A DNA stretch of 64,000 nt from Planococcaceae bacterium Storch 2/2-2 (GCA_009740415.1 WOYE01000009.1:992001-1056000); one strand, 5' to 3'. Positions 1 through 10,188 are shown, counted from the first letter of the stretch. The notes: generated by a model not told the origin, from the letters alone. A program made the numbers and translations.

Positions 1-1714
1 CGCTTCCGAAACCTCCTGCGACGACGCCTTCTTCTAACGTAATGACGATTTTTCCGTCGTCTCGAATGGCAGCGAGCATTTGCTCGTCCATCGGTTTAAT
101 GAATCTCGCGTTGACGACTTCAACCGATAAACCGCGCGCTTCAAAGGCGAGTCGTGACGCTTCAAGCGCAACCGGAATCATCGTACCGAACGTTAAAATC
201 GTCACGTCGGTTCCTTTTTCAAGTACGTCCCACGTCCCGATCGGAATCGTATGAAGCTCTTCATCCATCGGAACACCTGAACCGTTCCCGCGCGGATAAC
301 GAAGCGCGATCGGACCGTCGTCGTAATCGAGCGCCGTCTTCACCATATGTTGCCCTTCGTTTTCATCTTTCGGATGCATGATGACGAGGTTCGGTAAATG
401 ACGTAAAAAGGCGATGTCGAAGACGCCGTGATGCGTTTCTCCGTCCGCTCCGACGAGCCCCGCTCGGTCGATCCCGATAAAAACGTTCAACTTTTGACGC
501 GTAATGTCATGTAGCACTTGGTCGTACGCGCGTTGGAGAAATGTCGAATAAATCGCTAAAAATGGTTTCATACCAACGGCTGCTAATCCGCCTGCCATCG
601 TCGCCGCATGTTGTTCGGCAATGCCGACGTCGTAAAAGCGGTTCGGAAATCGTTTCGCAAACTTCTCTAGTTTCGACCCGACCGGCATCGCCGGTGTAAT
701 CGCGACGACTCGTTGGTCGACCGCAGCGATCCGTTCTACCGTGTCCGCGATGAGCGCACTCCACGCTGGACCTTTCACCGGTGCTTTCACGAAGTCGCCC
801 GTCTCAATTTTGTAAGGGCCTGTTCCGTGCCACGTACCGATTTTATCGTTTTCAGCCGGTTGGTACCCTTTTCCTTTTTTCGTAATGACGTGGACGAGTA
901 CGGGACCTTCCACTTTTTTCGCATACGTTAACGTCCGCTCCAAATCGACGAAATCATGTCCGTCGACCGGGCCTAAATACGTAAACCCAAGCTCCTCGAA
1001 AAAGACACCCGAAACGAGCATGTACTTCAAGCTATCTTTCACTTTTTCAGCCGCGCTTGCGAGCGTGCCTCCGATTGCAGGCACTTTTTTCAAAATGTAT
1101 TCGAGCTCGTCTTTCGCCGTTTTATACTTTCCTGCCGTTCGCAACTTACCGAGCATCGCATGCATCGCACCGACGTTCGGAGCGATCGACATTTCGTTAT
1201 CGTTCAAAATGACGATCATATTCGTCTGTTCATGACCGATATGGTTCAGCGCTTCGAGCGCCATACCACCAGTGAGTGCTCCGTCCCCGATGATCGGAAT
1301 GATGTGATGAGGCTCGCCTAAAATGTCACGTGCAGCCGCCATCCCCATCGCTGCGGAAAGTGAAGTTGAACTATGTCCAGTTTCCCAGACATCATGTTCG
1401 CTTTCGCTCCGCTTCGGAAAACCACTCATCCCTTTGTATTGACGAATCGTATCAAATTGATCCGCCCGTCCCGTCAAAATTTTATGGACGTACGCTTGAT
1501 GACCGACGTCCCAAATGAATTTATCGTTCGGACTATCGAACAACTTATGGAGCATGAGCGTAAGCTCGACGACTCCTAAGTTCGGACCGATATGTCCTCC
1601 TGTCACTGACAGCTGTTCAATTAAAAAGCGACGAATGTCTTGCGCAACTTGCGCAAGTTCCTCGTGCGTCATCGATTGAATTGCCGATGGATGAGTTATC
1701 TCCGTGAGATCCAT
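1..1714 (-). CDS. dxs: 1-deoxy-D-xylulose-5-phosphate synthase, 3' end cut by window
   Basis: Condenses pyruvate and glyceraldehyde 3-phosphate to DXP with thiamine diphosphate, the first step of the MEP isoprenoid pathway, in the cytosol. About 571 codons are visible and the frame is open to the window edge, so the C-terminus of roughly 50-60 residues is missing. Visible marks: N-terminal GGHIGPNLG, the thiamine-binding GDGALTGG followed by NDNEMS, and a transketolase-like middle domain with [14 protein letters not shown] and RYPRGNG. The start ATG (1712-1714) follows the 70-bp gap after ispA; start [12 protein letters not shown] is my own translation. Last gene seen of the minus-strand run nusB-folD-xseA-xseB-ispA-dxs, the same order as in Bacillus. 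Identity is very sure. Confidence 0.96.
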   Translation of the reverse strand, partial: MDLTEITHPSAIQSMTHEELAQVAQDIRRFLIEQLSVTGGHIGPNLGVVELTLMLHKLFDSPNDKFIWDVGHQAYVHKILTGRADQFDTIRQYKGMSGFPKRSESEHDVWETGHSSTSLSAAMGMAAARDILGEPHHIIPIIGDGALTGGMALEALNHIGHEQTNMIVILNDNEMSIAPNVGAMHAMLGKLRTAGKYKTAKDELEYILKKVPAIGGTLASAAEKVKDSLKYMLVSGVFFEELGFTYLGPVDGHDFVDLERTLTYAKKVEGPVLVHVITKKGKGYQPAENDKIGTWHGTGPYKIETGDFVKAPVKGPAWSALIADTVERIAAVDQRVVAITPAMPVGSKLEKFAKRFPNRFYDVGIAEQHAATMAGGLAAVGMKPFLAIYSTFLQRAYDQVLHDITRQKLNVFIGIDRAGLVGADGETHHGVFDIAFLRHLPNLVIMHPKDENEGQHMVKTALDYDDGPIALRYPRGNGSGVPMDEELHTIPIGTWDVLEKGTDVTILTFGTMIPVALEASRLAFEARGLSVEVVNARFIKPMDEQMLAAIRDDGKIVITLEEGVVAGGFGS

Positions 1715-1783
1715 CTGTATCACACACCTTCATTCACAGTTTAGCGACGATTTCGTCACTTCTAAGACCGCAACTCTCGCGGA

Positions 1784-2668
1784 TCATAACGTTCTTTCTA
1801 CAATGTAATGAGCAAATTGAGCGAGCAATGCGTCTTCTTTTTCTAAAAAGCGAAGAGCATCGAGCGCTTCTTCGTAACGAGCGTACATTTGTTCGGTCGC
1901 TCCGTCAATACCGAGCAGCGCCGGATACGTCGACTTATTTTGAGCTTCGTCGCTATTTGCCGGTTTTCCGAGCTGTTCCGTCGTGCTCGTCACGTCTAAA
2001 ATGTCATCTTTGATTTGAAACGCTAAGCCGATATGATGAGCATACCGCTTCAATTGGCCTTTTTTATCATCGCACAACTGCGCTAAAATTGCACCTGCTT
2101 CTATGCTGAATGAAAGAAGGGCACCCGTTTTACGAACATGAATCGCTTCGAGCTCATCGACGCTGAGTGAACGCGCTTCTCCTTCTAAGTCGAGCACTTG
2201 ACCGCCAACCATTCCTTCCGCCCCGCTCGCTTCGCTCAGTAAACGAATGAGCTCGACTTGTTGCGTCGGTGCGAGTGACGCCGTACGTGTCAAACATTGG
2301 AATGCGAGCGCCTGCATCGCATCGCCTGCTAAGATGGCTAACGCATCGCCGAACACTTTATGGTTCGTTAACTTTCCGCGACGGTAATCGTCATCGTCCA
2401 TCGCTGGCAAATCGTCATGAATGAGTGAATACGTATGGATCAATTCGACCGCACACGCGACGATGTACGCATCGTCCAATTGGATATCTAAATCATCGAG
2501 CGTCGCGAGGACGAGAAGTGGGCGGACGCGCTTCCCGCCTGCATTGATCGAATAGATCATACTCTTTTTCAACTCGCTCGGAATCGACAGCTCGTCGATT
2601 AACGCATGAAGCGTTTTATCGATTTTAGGAGCGTTCTCTTTCATGAACGTCTCGAGACATTTCGTCAT
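1784..2668 (-). CDS. ispA: Farnesyl diphosphate synthase (geranyltranstransferase)
   Basis: Adds isopentenyl diphosphate to DMAPP and GPP to give farnesyl diphosphate, the precursor of undecaprenyl and quinone side chains. The 294-residue protein has GGKRVRP near residue 44, the first aspartate-rich motif DDLPAMDDDD near residues 85-94 (bacterial short-chain type with four residues between the aspartates), and the second motif KDDILD near the C-terminal third. I start at the ATG at 2668 rather than at an upstream in-frame start, because GGAGG lies 7 nt before it and the longer version adds a basic, non-conserved leader that lies inside xseB. The start overlaps the xseB stop as ATGA, indicating translational coupling. 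Confidence 0.95.
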   Translation of the reverse strand: MTKCLETFMKENAPKIDKTLHALIDELSIPSELKKSMIYSINAGGKRVRPLLVLATLDDLDIQLDDAYIVACAVELIHTYSLIHDDLPAMDDDDYRRGKLTNHKVFGDALAILAGDAMQALAFQCLTRTASLAPTQQVELIRLLSEASGAEGMVGGQVLDLEGEARSLSVDELEAIHVRKTGALLSFSIEAGAILAQLCDDKKGQLKRYAHHIGLAFQIKDDILDVTSTTEQLGKPANSDEAQNKSTYPALLGIDGATEQMYARYEEALDALRFLEKEDALLAQFAHYIVERTL

Positions 2669-2886
2669 GACGGATCCTCCTCTGTCGCCGTCCCATCTTC
2701 CCCGACGACCGTGAGCAATTGTTGCTCTGCTCGTTGCAACGTCTCTTGGCAATACTTCGACAATTCCATTCCTTTTTTATAAAAATCAATCGACTGTTCG
2801 AGCGGAACGTCCCCTTCTTCTAACGTGCGGACGATTTGCTCCAACTGTTCCATCGCTTCTTCAAATGTTTTCTTTCGTTCTGTCAC
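2665..2886 (-). CDS. xseB: Exodeoxyribonuclease VII small subunit
   Basis: Small coiled-coil subunit that assembles along the C-terminal helix of XseA to form exonuclease VII, which cuts single-stranded DNA from both ends. 73 residues, the usual size for the family; the sequence begins TERKKTFEEAMEQLEQIV and carries the typical LEEGDVPLEQSIDFYKKGMEL-type helical hairpin, followed by a short acidic tail. The start is GTG at 2886 and overlaps the xseA stop in a GTGA arrangement; the stop overlaps the ispA start as ATGA. So xseA, xseB and ispA are translationally coupled in one transcript. Confidence 0.93.
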   Translation of the reverse strand: MTERKKTFEEAMEQLEQIVRTLEEGDVPLEQSIDFYKKGMELSKYCQETLQRAEQQLLTVVGEDGTATEEDPS

Positions 2887-4229
2887 GATTCATTACCTTC
2901 TTTCTCGACCGACGTTACCGTCGCCCTCATTTTTCCATCTTTCATTGCAAGGACGAGTTCATCGCCTTGATCGACTTGTTCTACACTCGTTATGACGTTT
3001 TCTCCCTTGTACGGAAGCGTGAATCCACGTTCAATGACGTGAAGCGGATTCAACGTACTGAGTAAACGGACGAGATGACCCGCTTCTCGCTTTTTCTGTC
3101 CGATCGATGTTTGAACGATCCACGTCATCTGTTCCGTTACAGATTGTAAACGTCGGGTCGCTAACTCAACTTTATGCCGTGGATGGACGAGTTGCAAGCG
3201 AGACGTTTCATCGACGAGCTGACGGCGTTTTTCATCCGTCCGTTCACGCATCGTACGCATGAGACGATCAGTCATTTCATTCAATCGTTCTTGATGCGGA
3301 CGGTGCATACGGAGCGGGTCGGTTAAGACGACCGACTGCGTAAATCGTTCGATTTGTGCACGGAGTCGTTCAATTTTCGAACGTTGCGCATACGTTAACG
3401 CGCGTTCCAACTGCTTCACACGGTCGAGCAATTCAACCGATGAAGGGACGGACATTTCCGCTGCGGCTGTCGGCGTCGGAGCCCGTAAATCGGCGACGAA
3501 ATCCGCGATCGTCGTATCCGTTTCGTGTCCGACTGCACTGATCGTTGGAATCGAACAATGAAAGAGCGCACGCGCAACAACCTCCTCATTAAATGCCCAC
3601 AAATCCTCAATCGATCCCCCGCCTCGTCCGACGATCAATACGTCGACATTCGCACGTTCTGCTCGCTCGATCGCTTGAACGATCGATGGTGCCGCCCGTT
3701 CTCCTTGGACGGTCGCTTCAAATAAAACGACTTGTGCGAGCGGGTACCGGCGATGAACGGTCGTTACGATATCTCGTATGACCGCTCCCGTTCTCGATGT
3801 GACGACGCCGATCACTTGCGGGTAAGCGGGTAACGTCCGTTTATGAGACGGATCGAACAACCCTTCCGCTTTCAACTTTTGAACGAGCTGCTCGTACGCG
3901 ACGTGCAATGCTCCGACGCCATCCGGTGTGATCGATTGCGCGTACAACTGGTACGCACCGAATCGTTCGTACACGTCGACGAATCCTTCAATATATACAC
4001 TCATACCATTTTCGATTTCAAACGCTAAACGCTTCACGTCTCGTTGAAACATGATCACCCGAATCGACGCGTCGTCATCTTTCAACGTGACGTAAAGCGT
4101 CCCGGACGTATGATAATTTACGTTCGACACTTCGCCTTTTACGACGACTGACTTCAAGTACGGATCCGCTTGAAACTTCCGCTGAATGTATTTTGTCAAC
4201 GCAGATACCGTAATGTATGGACGTGTCAT
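2883..4229 (-). CDS. xseA: Exodeoxyribonuclease VII large subunit
   Basis: Catalytic subunit of exonuclease VII, a cytosolic single-strand-specific exonuclease used in repair. 448 residues. The N-terminus PYITVSALTKYIQRKF leads into the OB-fold nucleic-acid domain (about residues 5-100, with VKGEVSNVNYHTSGTLYVTL). The catalytic region contains GVVTSRTGAVIRDI, VLIVGRGGGSIEDLWAFN and SAVGHETDTTIADFVAD, all diagnostic, followed by a long coiled-coil C-terminus. I take the ATG at 4229 because GGAGGG lies 5 nt upstream; an in-frame start 24 nt further up has no ribosome binding site. It is separated from folD by 65 nt that hold a strong hairpin. Confidence 0.95.
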   Translation of the reverse strand: MTRPYITVSALTKYIQRKFQADPYLKSVVVKGEVSNVNYHTSGTLYVTLKDDDASIRVIMFQRDVKRLAFEIENGMSVYIEGFVDVYERFGAYQLYAQSITPDGVGALHVAYEQLVQKLKAEGLFDPSHKRTLPAYPQVIGVVTSRTGAVIRDIVTTVHRRYPLAQVVLFEATVQGERAAPSIVQAIERAERANVDVLIVGRGGGSIEDLWAFNEEVVARALFHCSIPTISAVGHETDTTIADFVADLRAPTPTAAAEMSVPSSVELLDRVKQLERALTYAQRSKIERLRAQIERFTQSVVLTDPLRMHRPHQERLNEMTDRLMRTMRERTDEKRRQLVDETSRLQLVHPRHKVELATRRLQSVTEQMTWIVQTSIGQKKREAGHLVRLLSTLNPLHVIERGFTLPYKGENVITSVEQVDQGDELVLAMKDGKMRATVTSVEKEGNES

Positions 4230-4254
4230 CGAATCCCTCCTTTTCGATATCAAT

Positions 4255-4288
4255 ATGAAACGCTGTCTACACGTAGACAGCGCTTCAT
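4255..4288 (-). repeat. Strong inverted repeat between folD and xseA
   Basis: Positions 4255-4270 and 4273-4288 form 16-nt arms around a 2-nt centre, with one wobble-type mismatch. In the minus-strand transcript the hairpin lies just after the folD stop and ends about 25 nt before the xseA start. There is no U-run after it, so it does not look like an intrinsic terminator. An RNA stability or partial-attenuation role is possible; function unknown. Confidence 0.75.
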
Positions 4289-4294
4289 AGGTCG

Positions 4295-5149
4295 TTAGCG
4301 ACTCGCGCGAATGGCGCTCTCTAACGTATTTTGTAACAACATCGTAATCGTCATCGGACCGACGCCACCTGGAACAGGTGTGATCGCTCCTGCAACCGGT
4401 TCAACTGAATCGAAGTCGACGTCTCCGCAAAGTTTGCCGTTTTCGTCGCGGTTCATACCGACATCGATGACGACGGCTCCTTCTTTCACATCTTCCGCTT
4501 TGATCATTTTCGCAATACCGACCGCTGCGACTAAAATGTCCGCTTGGCGCGTGTACGATGCGAGATCTTTCGTGCGTGAATGACAATACGTCACTGTCGC
4601 GTCGTTTTGAAGAAGCAATTGCCCCATCGGCTTACCGACGATATTGCTTCGACCGATGACGACCGCATGTTTCCCTGCGACTGGAATGTCCATTCGCTCG
4701 AGCAACTGCATAATGCCGTACGGTGTGCATGATAAGAACGTCTCTTGACCGATCATCATTTTCCCGACGTTTACCGGATGGAATCCGTCGACGTCTTTTT
4801 CAGGACGGATCGTCAAAATGACTTTGTTTTCATCGATATGTTTCGGAAGTGGCAACTGAACTAAAATACCGTGAATCGTCTCATCTTCGTTCAACGCTTC
4901 GACTTGTTCGAGCAACTCTTCTTCCGTCGTCTCCGCTGGCATGCGGATGACTTCTGATTTCATCCCGACTTTCGTCGCCTGTTTTTCTTTGTTGCGTACG
5001 TACGTCGCACTCGCTTGGTCGTCTCCGACTAAAATGACGGCTAAACCAGGCTGACATCCTGTTTCTTCGACTAACGTCGCAACTTCTTTGGCGATTTCTT
5101 CTTTGATCGTTTGACCGATCGCCACCCCATCAATTAATTGTGCACACAT
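4295..5149 (-). CDS. folD: Bifunctional methylenetetrahydrofolate dehydrogenase/cyclohydrolase
   Basis: Interconverts 5,10-methylene-THF, 5,10-methenyl-THF and 10-formyl-THF with NADP, supplying one-carbon units for purines and formyl-Met. 284 residues, normal family length. Visible family marks: [17 protein letters not shown] with the catalytic Y and [27 protein letters not shown], the Rossmann segment [27 protein letters not shown] and [11 protein letters not shown] near the end. The start at 5149 has GAGGGG 6-7 nt upstream; the in-frame upstream extension (13 residues) would run over that site. It lies 16 nt after nusB in the same transcript. Confidence 0.96.
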   Translation of the reverse strand: MCAQLIDGVAIGQTIKEEIAKEVATLVEETGCQPGLAVILVGDDQASATYVRNKEKQATKVGMKSEVIRMPAETTEEELLEQVEALNEDETIHGILVQLPLPKHIDENKVILTIRPEKDVDGFHPVNVGKMMIGQETFLSCTPYGIMQLLERMDIPVAGKHAVVIGRSNIVGKPMGQLLLQNDATVTYCHSRTKDLASYTRQADILVAAVGIAKMIKAEDVKEGAVVIDVGMNRDENGKLCGDVDFDSVEPVAGAITPVPGGVGPMTITMLLQNTLESAIRASR

Positions 5150-5165
5150 AGTTACCCCTCTTTTT

Positions 5166-5540
5166 CTATTGGAATTTCGATAGTACACCGTTCACGAACT
5201 TACCGGACTGTTCATCGCTAAACGTCTTGCATAGCTCGACCGCTTCGTTCATGACGACGCGCTCAGGTGTATCCGTATAGTTCAATTCGTAAATTGCTAA
5301 ACGTAAAATCGTCCGTTCCATTTTTGGTAAACGGTCGATCGTCCAATTTTCTAACTGCTCCGTTAAAAGTGCATCGAGCGCTTCGCTATGTTCGACGACG
5401 CCGCGAACGAGCCCTTCATAAAAATCGTTTAACGGTTGATTAGCAATATATGGAATCGCTTCTTCGAGCGTGACGGTCGTATTATCTAGTTGAAAAAGCG
5501 TCTGAACCGCTTTTTCTCGTGCTTCATGTCGTTTCATCAT
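5166..5540 (-). CDS. nusB: Transcription antitermination factor NusB
   Basis: All-helical RNA-binding protein that with NusE (S10) binds boxA in rRNA leaders for antitermination. 124 residues, close to the usual 130. The sequence begins [17 protein letters not shown] and contains [19 protein letters not shown] and the typical [29 protein letters not shown] end. Two adjacent ATG codons (5538-5540 and 5535-5537) follow AAGGAG by 5 or 8 nt; I give the longer, and the second is equally possible. First gene of the nusB-folD-xseA-xseB-ispA-dxs run, since a terminator separates it from asp23. Confidence 0.94.
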   Translation of the reverse strand: MMKRHEAREKAVQTLFQLDNTTVTLEEAIPYIANQPLNDFYEGLVRGVVEHSEALDALLTEQLENWTIDRLPKMERTILRLAIYELNYTDTPERVVMNEAVELCKTFSDEQSGKFVNGVLSKFQ

Positions 5541-5613
5541 TTTGTCTCCTTAATATGTGAATGTTCTACCGTTCATCATAGCACATTTCACGCACTTTCT
5601 GATATAGATTCCG

Positions 5614-5648
5614 CGAAAAAAGCACCCTCTCTTTTAAGAGACGGTGCC
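5614..5648 (-). terminator. Intrinsic terminator after asp23 (yqhY)
   Basis: Arms 5622-5631 and 5638-5647 pair with one mismatch, and the minus-strand product ends in six U (complement of 5616-5621). It lies 11 nt after the yqhY stop and separates accB-accC-yqhY from the nusB transcript. Confidence 0.85.
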
Positions 5649-5658
5649 TTCCGTTACG

Positions 5659-6045
5659 TTATGCTTGCGGAAAGTGGAGACCTGTAATGTGGACATTCAC
5701 TTCACGCGTCTCTAATGACGTCATATGGAAGATCGACTGACGGACTTGCTCTTGAATCGAGCGTGCCACATCTGGAACAGATACGCCGTATTCGACGACG
5801 CAATAAATGTCGATGACGAGTTCGCCTTCGACCCATTCCGTCTTCACGCCTTTTCCGTGAACCGTTTTACCGAGTCGTTCAACCATATCTGTCGCAAATG
5901 TCCCTTTCGTCGTCGCAACACCTTCTACTTCATTCGTCGCGATACCGATGATGACTTCCAACACTTCAGGTGCTAAATGAATGCTCCCGAGCGTCTTCTT
6001 CTCCTCTTGTTGAGGAAGTACAGGTTGTTTCTTTTTTTCACTCAT
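5659..6045 (-). CDS. yqhY: Asp23/Gls24 family envelope stress protein YqhY
   Basis: Small soluble DUF322/Asp23-family protein. In Bacillus the yqhY gene is always next to accB-accC and is linked to control of acetyl-CoA carboxylase activity. 128 residues; after a charged N-terminal tail the domain begins GSIHLAPEVLEVIIGIA and has the family segments ATNEVEGVA, a central VDIYCVVEYGVSVPDVARSIQEQV-type helix-strand region and a closing VNVHITGLHF. The start has GGAGG 7 nt upstream. It lies 18 nt after accC and is followed by a terminator, so it is the last gene of the acc operon. Function is inferred from the family and position. Confidence 0.9.
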   Translation of the reverse strand: MSEKKKQPVLPQQEEKKTLGSIHLAPEVLEVIIGIATNEVEGVATTKGTFATDMVERLGKTVHGKGVKTEWVEGELVIDIYCVVEYGVSVPDVARSIQEQVRQSIFHMTSLETREVNVHITGLHFPQA

Positions 6046-6063
6046 ATGTTCTCCTCCTTCACG

Positions 6064-7413
6064 CTATTGATCGATCACTGGATATTTCTCCAAAAACTTC
6101 GTATCGAAGTCTCCTGATTGGAAAACAGGATGAGCCATCACGTTCGAGTGGAAAGGAATTGTCGTATATACACCTTCGATGAGAAACTCATCGAGTGCAC
6201 GTTTCATGCGAGCGACCGCTTCTTCCCGAGTCGGTGCATGGACGATCAATTTCGCAACCATCGAATCGTAAAATGGTGGGATCGTATATCCATTATACAC
6301 GGCTGAGTCAACTCTGACACCAAAACCACCCGGAGGCATGTACATCTCGATTGTCCCTGGAGAAGGCATGAAGTTTTTCTCCGGATTTTCTGCGTTAATG
6401 CGGCATTCGATCGCCCAGCCATCGATGACGATATCTTCTTGCTTCCAACGGAGTTTCTCACCCGATGCGACGCGCAACTGTTCTTGAATGAGGTCGACTC
6501 CTGTGATCATTTCAGTCACTGGATGTTCCACTTGAATACGTGTATTCATTTCCATGAAATAAAATTGATTATGAATGTGGTCAAAAATGAACTCGACGGT
6601 TCCCGCGCCACGGTAACCGACCGCTTCTGCCGCACGAACGGCTGCTTCGCCCATCTCTCGACGCATCGCTTCATCTAACGCTGGCGATGGCGCTTCTTCG
6701 ATCAACTTTTGCATACGTCGTTGAATCGAACAGTCTCGCTCCCCTAAATGGATCGTATGACCGAACTTATCAGCGAGCACTTGCACTTCAACGTGACGGA
6801 ACGTTTCGATAAATTTCTCGATGTACAGTCCCGGGTTGCCGAATGCTGCTTCCGCTTCTTTTTTCGTCATTTCGACCCCTTTACGCAACTCTTCTTCGTC
6901 GCGCGCGACGCGAATGCCTTTCCCGCCGCCTCCTGCTGTCGCTTTAATGATGACAGGAAAACCGATCTCTTCAGCGATTCGAAGCGCATCGTCCGCATCT
7001 TTAATTAAGCCCGTTGAACCAGGTACGACCGGAACGCCTGCTTTTTTCATCGTTTCACGAGCGACGTCTTTCGTCCCCATGAGCGAAATCGCTTCTGACG
7101 TCGGCCCGATAAATTCGATGTTCACTTCTTCGCACAATTGGGCAAAGCTCGCATTTTCTGCAAGAAAGCCGTAGCCCGGATGGATGCCGTCGCACCCTGT
7201 TAATTTAGCGACGCTAATGATGTTCGTTACGTTTAAATAACTATCTTTCGACAACGTCGGCCCGATACAATACGCTTCATCGGCGAGTTCGACGTGGAGT
7301 GCGGATTCGTCCGCTTTCGAATAGACAGCGACCGTTCGGATATTCATTTCTTTACATGCACGAATAATTCGTACCGCGATTTCACCGCGGTTCGCAATGA
7401 GTACTTTTTTCAC
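6064..7413 (-). CDS. accC: Acetyl-CoA carboxylase, biotin carboxylase subunit
   Basis: ATP-dependent carboxylation of the biotin on AccB with bicarbonate, the first half-reaction of malonyl-CoA synthesis. 449 residues, family length. N-terminal [27 protein letters not shown], the glycine-rich ATP loop [46 protein letters not shown], catalytic [15 protein letters not shown] with R and the glutamates, and the C-terminal domain from about residue 335. It starts with GTG at 7413, with GGAGG 7 nt upstream, and lies 11 nt after accB. Confidence 0.97.
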   Translation of the reverse strand: MKKVLIANRGEIAVRIIRACKEMNIRTVAVYSKADESALHVELADEAYCIGPTLSKDSYLNVTNIISVAKLTGCDGIHPGYGFLAENASFAQLCEEVNIEFIGPTSEAISLMGTKDVARETMKKAGVPVVPGSTGLIKDADDALRIAEEIGFPVIIKATAGGGGKGIRVARDEEELRKGVEMTKKEAEAAFGNPGLYIEKFIETFRHVEVQVLADKFGHTIHLGERDCSIQRRMQKLIEEAPSPALDEAMRREMGEAAVRAAEAVGYRGAGTVEFIFDHIHNQFYFMEMNTRIQVEHPVTEMITGVDLIQEQLRVASGEKLRWKQEDIVIDGWAIECRINAENPEKNFMPSPGTIEMYMPPGGFGVRVDSAVYNGYTIPPFYDSMVAKLIVHAPTREEAVARMKRALDEFLIEGVYTTIPFHSNVMAHPVFQSGDFDTKFLEKYPVIDQ

Positions 7414-7424
7414 GAATGGACCTC

Positions 7425-7922
7425 CTAGTTCGGTTTCACGAGAAAGAGCGGTTGATCGAATTCAACGAGTTCGCCGTCTTCGACGAGAATATCGACGATT
7501 TCGCCGCTCACTTCCGCTTCGATTTCGTTGAACAATTTCATCGCTTCGACGATACAAACGACCGTTGACGCATCGACGACGTCTCCTTTTTTCACGTACG
7601 GATCCGCATCTGGTGACGGCGCTGCATAAAACGTACCGACCATCGGCGAGACGACCGTTTCAAACGATGAGAGATCGACCTCTTCTTCGACGACTTCTTG
7701 AACAGGAGCTTCTTTTTCAGCAGGTGCTTGTTGGGCCACCGCTTCAACAGGTGCTTGTGCCACGGGCGCAACTGGCTGTTGGACGATCGGCTGTTCGACT
7801 TGAACGACTTTCCCATCCACTTTTTTCATTTTAATTTTCGTTCCATCTTCTTCAAATGTAAAGTTCGTAATCGATGATGCATCGATCGCTTCAATAAGCG
7901 CTTTAATATCTTGTAGTTTCAT
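7425..7922 (-). CDS. accB: Acetyl-CoA carboxylase biotin carboxyl carrier protein
   Basis: Carries the biotin that AccC carboxylates and the transcarboxylase AccA/AccD then uses. 165 residues: an N-terminal helical part ([13 protein letters not shown]), a low-complexity linker rich in Ala, Pro, Gln and Glu (about residues 45-90), and the C-terminal biotinyl domain with [23 protein letters not shown] and the biotinylation motif EAMKLFNEI (Lys about 129). The start at 7922 is chosen because AAGGGG lies about 10 nt before it; an ATG 9 nt upstream would sit almost on that site. In Bacillus the eight spoIIIA genes lie between efp and accB; here only the efp terminator separates them. Confidence 0.95.
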   Translation of the reverse strand: MKLQDIKALIEAIDASSITNFTFEEDGTKIKMKKVDGKVVQVEQPIVQQPVAPVAQAPVEAVAQQAPAEKEAPVQEVVEEEVDLSSFETVVSPMVGTFYAAPSPDADPYVKKGDVVDASTVVCIVEAMKLFNEIEAEVSGEIVDILVEDGELVEFDQPLFLVKPN

Positions 7923-8003
7923 TCGTTTCATTCCCCTTTTAATTAGACGATTGTACTTCTTCCCTATTGTACCTTTTTTCATGTGGTCATACCACTTTTT
8001 TCG

Positions 8004-8040
8004 TTAAAAAAATGCTCACCTTTCGAGAGAGAAAGGTGAG
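8004..8040 (-). terminator. Intrinsic terminator after efp
   Basis: Perfect 10-bp arms (8015-8024 and 8031-8040) with a 6-nt loop, followed on the minus strand by a run of seven U (8006-8012). It ends the aroQ-papA-efp transcript. Confidence 0.92.
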
Positions 8041-8063
8041 TCTTCCAACGATCACCGATGCAA

Positions 8064-8621
8064 TTACGCGCGTGACACGTATTCGCCTTCTTCTGTATTA
8101 ATGACGAGTTCGTCGCCTTGGTTAACGAAAAATGGTACTTGAACGACGAGACCTGTTTCCATCGTCGCCGGTTTTGAACCACCGCTCGCTGTATCTCCTT
8201 TAATACCAGGCTCTGTTTCCGCGACTGTCAATGTTACCGTCACTGGAAGTGAGACACCGAGTACTTCTGATTCGTATTGCATGATCGATACTTCCATGTT
8301 TTCTTTCAAAAATTTCAATTCGTATTCGATTTTGCTCGCTGGAATTTCAATTTGTTCGTACGATGTCGTATCCATGAACACGTGCATATCGCCATCTGCG
8401 TATAAATATTGCATTTTATGGTTGTCGATTTGTGCGCGCGCTACTTTTTCTCCACCGCGGAACGTTTTTTCTTGAATGCTTCCTGTGCGAAGGCTACGCA
8501 TTTTCGTACGTACGAATGCGGCCCCTTTACCTGGCTTTACGTGTTGGAACTCCAATACGCGCCAAATGTCGTTATCTACTTCTACTGTTAATCCTGTACG
8601 AAACTCGTTTACTGAAATCAT
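8064..8621 (-). CDS. efp: Translation elongation factor P
   Basis: Binds between the P and E sites of stalled ribosomes and helps form peptide bonds at polyproline stretches. 185 residues with three beta-barrel domains. The tip loop [12 protein letters not shown] carries the lysine (residue 32) that is modified in Bacillus EF-P. Middle-domain and C-terminal marks include [19 protein letters not shown] and the end [20 protein letters not shown]. The start at 8621 has GGAGG 8 nt upstream; an in-frame start 15 nt further up overlaps that site. Last gene of the aroQ-papA-efp run, 21 nt after papA. Confidence 0.97.
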   Translation of the reverse strand: MISVNEFRTGLTVEVDNDIWRVLEFQHVKPGKGAAFVRTKMRSLRTGSIQEKTFRGGEKVARAQIDNHKMQYLYADGDMHVFMDTTSYEQIEIPASKIEYELKFLKENMEVSIMQYESEVLGVSLPVTVTLTVAETEPGIKGDTASGGSKPATMETGLVVQVPFFVNQGDELVINTEEGEYVSRA

Positions 8622-8642
8622 GAATGATTCCTCCACTTCTTC

Positions 8643-9716
8643 TTATAATGTAGTCGGTAAAATCCGTAACTCTTTTGACGATTTTGTCAATCGACGGTTG
8701 CCTGTCTCTGTCAAGACGATGTCGTCTTCAATTCGAACGCCACCGATTCCTGGCAAATAAATGCCCGGCTCTACAGTGACTGTCATTCCACATTGTAACA
8801 CGGTATCGTTACGGCTCGATAGCGCAGGCATTTCATGCACTTCTAAACCGATCCCGTGACCGGTCGAATGACCGAACGCTTCACCGTATCCTTTTTCGAC
8901 GATGACGTCGCGTACGACTTGGTCTGCTTCGGACGCTTTCATGCCGGGACGAATTTGTTCGACACCGCGCTTTTGAGCGGCGAGAACGATTTCGTACACT
9001 TCTTTCATCTGTTCGGACGGCTCACCGACAGCGACCGTTCGTGTAATGTCTGAAATGTATCCGTTGTAAAGCGCTCCGAAATCGAGCGTGACGAGTTCAC
9101 CTTCCTCAATTAGTTTATCCGATGCGACGCCATGTGGCAATGCCCCACGCACACCACTTGCGACGATCGAGTCAAAAGAAGACTGTGTCGCGCCGAGCGA
9201 ACGCATGTAACGTTCCATTTCGTTCGCTACGTCAAGCTCGCTCACACCTGGACGAATGTATGTACAAATGTGTTCGAACGTCTCGTCCGCAATGTCTGCA
9301 GCACGTTGTAAAATCGCCAACTCGTCTTCCGTTTTAATGAGTCGCAGCTGTTCCACCCATCCTGATACCGGGACGAGCATCGCGTCGACGTACTCTTCAA
9401 AAATTTCGAACTCGCCATACGTCATATGATCTTTTTCAAACCCGAGCGTCCGCACGCCGAGACGTACTACTTCATCAGCTACTTGTTCAACGACCGTCCG
9501 TCGTTGCTCGACGACCGTATAGCCGACCGCTTGTTCCGTCGCTTGCTCAACGTAACGGAAGTCGGTAATGAAGAGCGCCTCTTCTTTCGTAATGAAAACG
9601 ACACCTGCTGTTCCTGTAAAGTTCGCCATGTATCGACGGTTGTACGGATTCGTCACGAGCAAAGCGTCGATCGACTCTTCGTGTAACCGTTGTCGAATAC
9701 GTTCAATCTTATTCAT
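8643..9716 (-). CDS. papA: Xaa-Pro aminopeptidase-type M24 peptidase
   Basis: Metallopeptidase of the M24 'pita-bread' fold that removes an N-terminal residue before proline. The N-terminal creatinase-like domain spans about residues 1-125 ([19 protein letters not shown]). The catalytic domain then shows the metal ligands in order: Asp in [17 protein letters not shown], His in [14 protein letters not shown], Glu in [11 protein letters not shown] and Glu in [10 protein letters not shown]. 357 residues, as in Bacillus YqhT. The start overlaps the aroQ stop as ATGA with a GGAGA site upstream. The pairing with efp is conserved, which fits a shared role in proline-peptide metabolism (inference). 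Confidence 0.93.
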   Translation of the reverse strand: MNKIERIRQRLHEESIDALLVTNPYNRRYMANFTGTAGVVFITKEEALFITDFRYVEQATEQAVGYTVVEQRRTVVEQVADEVVRLGVRTLGFEKDHMTYGEFEIFEEYVDAMLVPVSGWVEQLRLIKTEDELAILQRAADIADETFEHICTYIRPGVSELDVANEMERYMRSLGATQSSFDSIVASGVRGALPHGVASDKLIEEGELVTLDFGALYNGYISDITRTVAVGEPSEQMKEVYEIVLAAQKRGVEQIRPGMKASEADQVVRDVIVEKGYGEAFGHSTGHGIGLEVHEMPALSSRNDTVLQCGMTVTVEPGIYLPGIGGVRIEDDIVLTETGNRRLTKSSKELRILPTTL

Positions 9717-10162
9717 TTCATCGTCTCCTTTTCATTGCGTAACCGAAATGCTTCTAACGCCAAAACGTAACCGCTCGTTCCAAATCCCGTCATTTGACCG
9801 ATACAAACCGGTGCAGTTACCGACTTTTCACGGAACGGTTCGCGCGTATGAACGTTCGAAATGTGCACTTCGATCGCTGGTACGTCAACGCCGGCGAGCG
9901 CATCGCGTAGCGCGATACTGTAATGAGTGAACGCTCCCGGATTAATGACGATCCCGTCGATTCCTTCATCCGCTGCGTCATGGATCGCATCGATCAAAGC
10001 GCCTTCGTAGTTCGACTGAATGAACGAGACGTCGATGCCGTGTTCGTTCGCATACGTTTCGATCATCGCTTCCACGTCCGCTAACGTTTCGTGGCCGTAA
10101 ATGTCCGGCTCTCGTTTGCCGAGTCGGTTCAAATTCGGTCCGTTCATTATTAAAATTCGCAT
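9713..10162 (-). CDS. aroQ: Type II 3-dehydroquinate dehydratase
   Basis: Dehydrates 3-dehydroquinate to 3-dehydroshikimate in the shikimate pathway; dodecameric, metal-free type II enzyme. 149 residues, family size. N-terminal [18 protein letters not shown] carries the catalytic Tyr and the Arg of the flexible loop, then [47 protein letters not shown] (catalytic His and substrate-binding residues) and [17 protein letters not shown] at 10162 follows GAGGTGG. First gene of the aroQ-papA-efp transcript, with a candidate promoter upstream. A second shikimate gene, aroK, lies in the com operon. Confidence 0.96.
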   Translation of the reverse strand: MRILIMNGPNLNRLGKREPDIYGHETLADVEAMIETYANEHGIDVSFIQSNYEGALIDAIHDAADEGIDGIVINPGAFTHYSIALRDALAGVDVPAIEVHISNVHTREPFREKSVTAPVCIGQMTGFGTSGYVLALEAFRLRNEKETMK

Positions 10163-10188
10163 GTTGCCACCTCGTTTCTATTACGTTC

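Noticed and set aside
2669-2752. Extended N-terminus of IspA (28 residues)
   Set aside because: It overlaps xseB in another frame and is a basic, Gly/Arg-rich sequence; the ATG at 2668 has the proper ribosome binding site.
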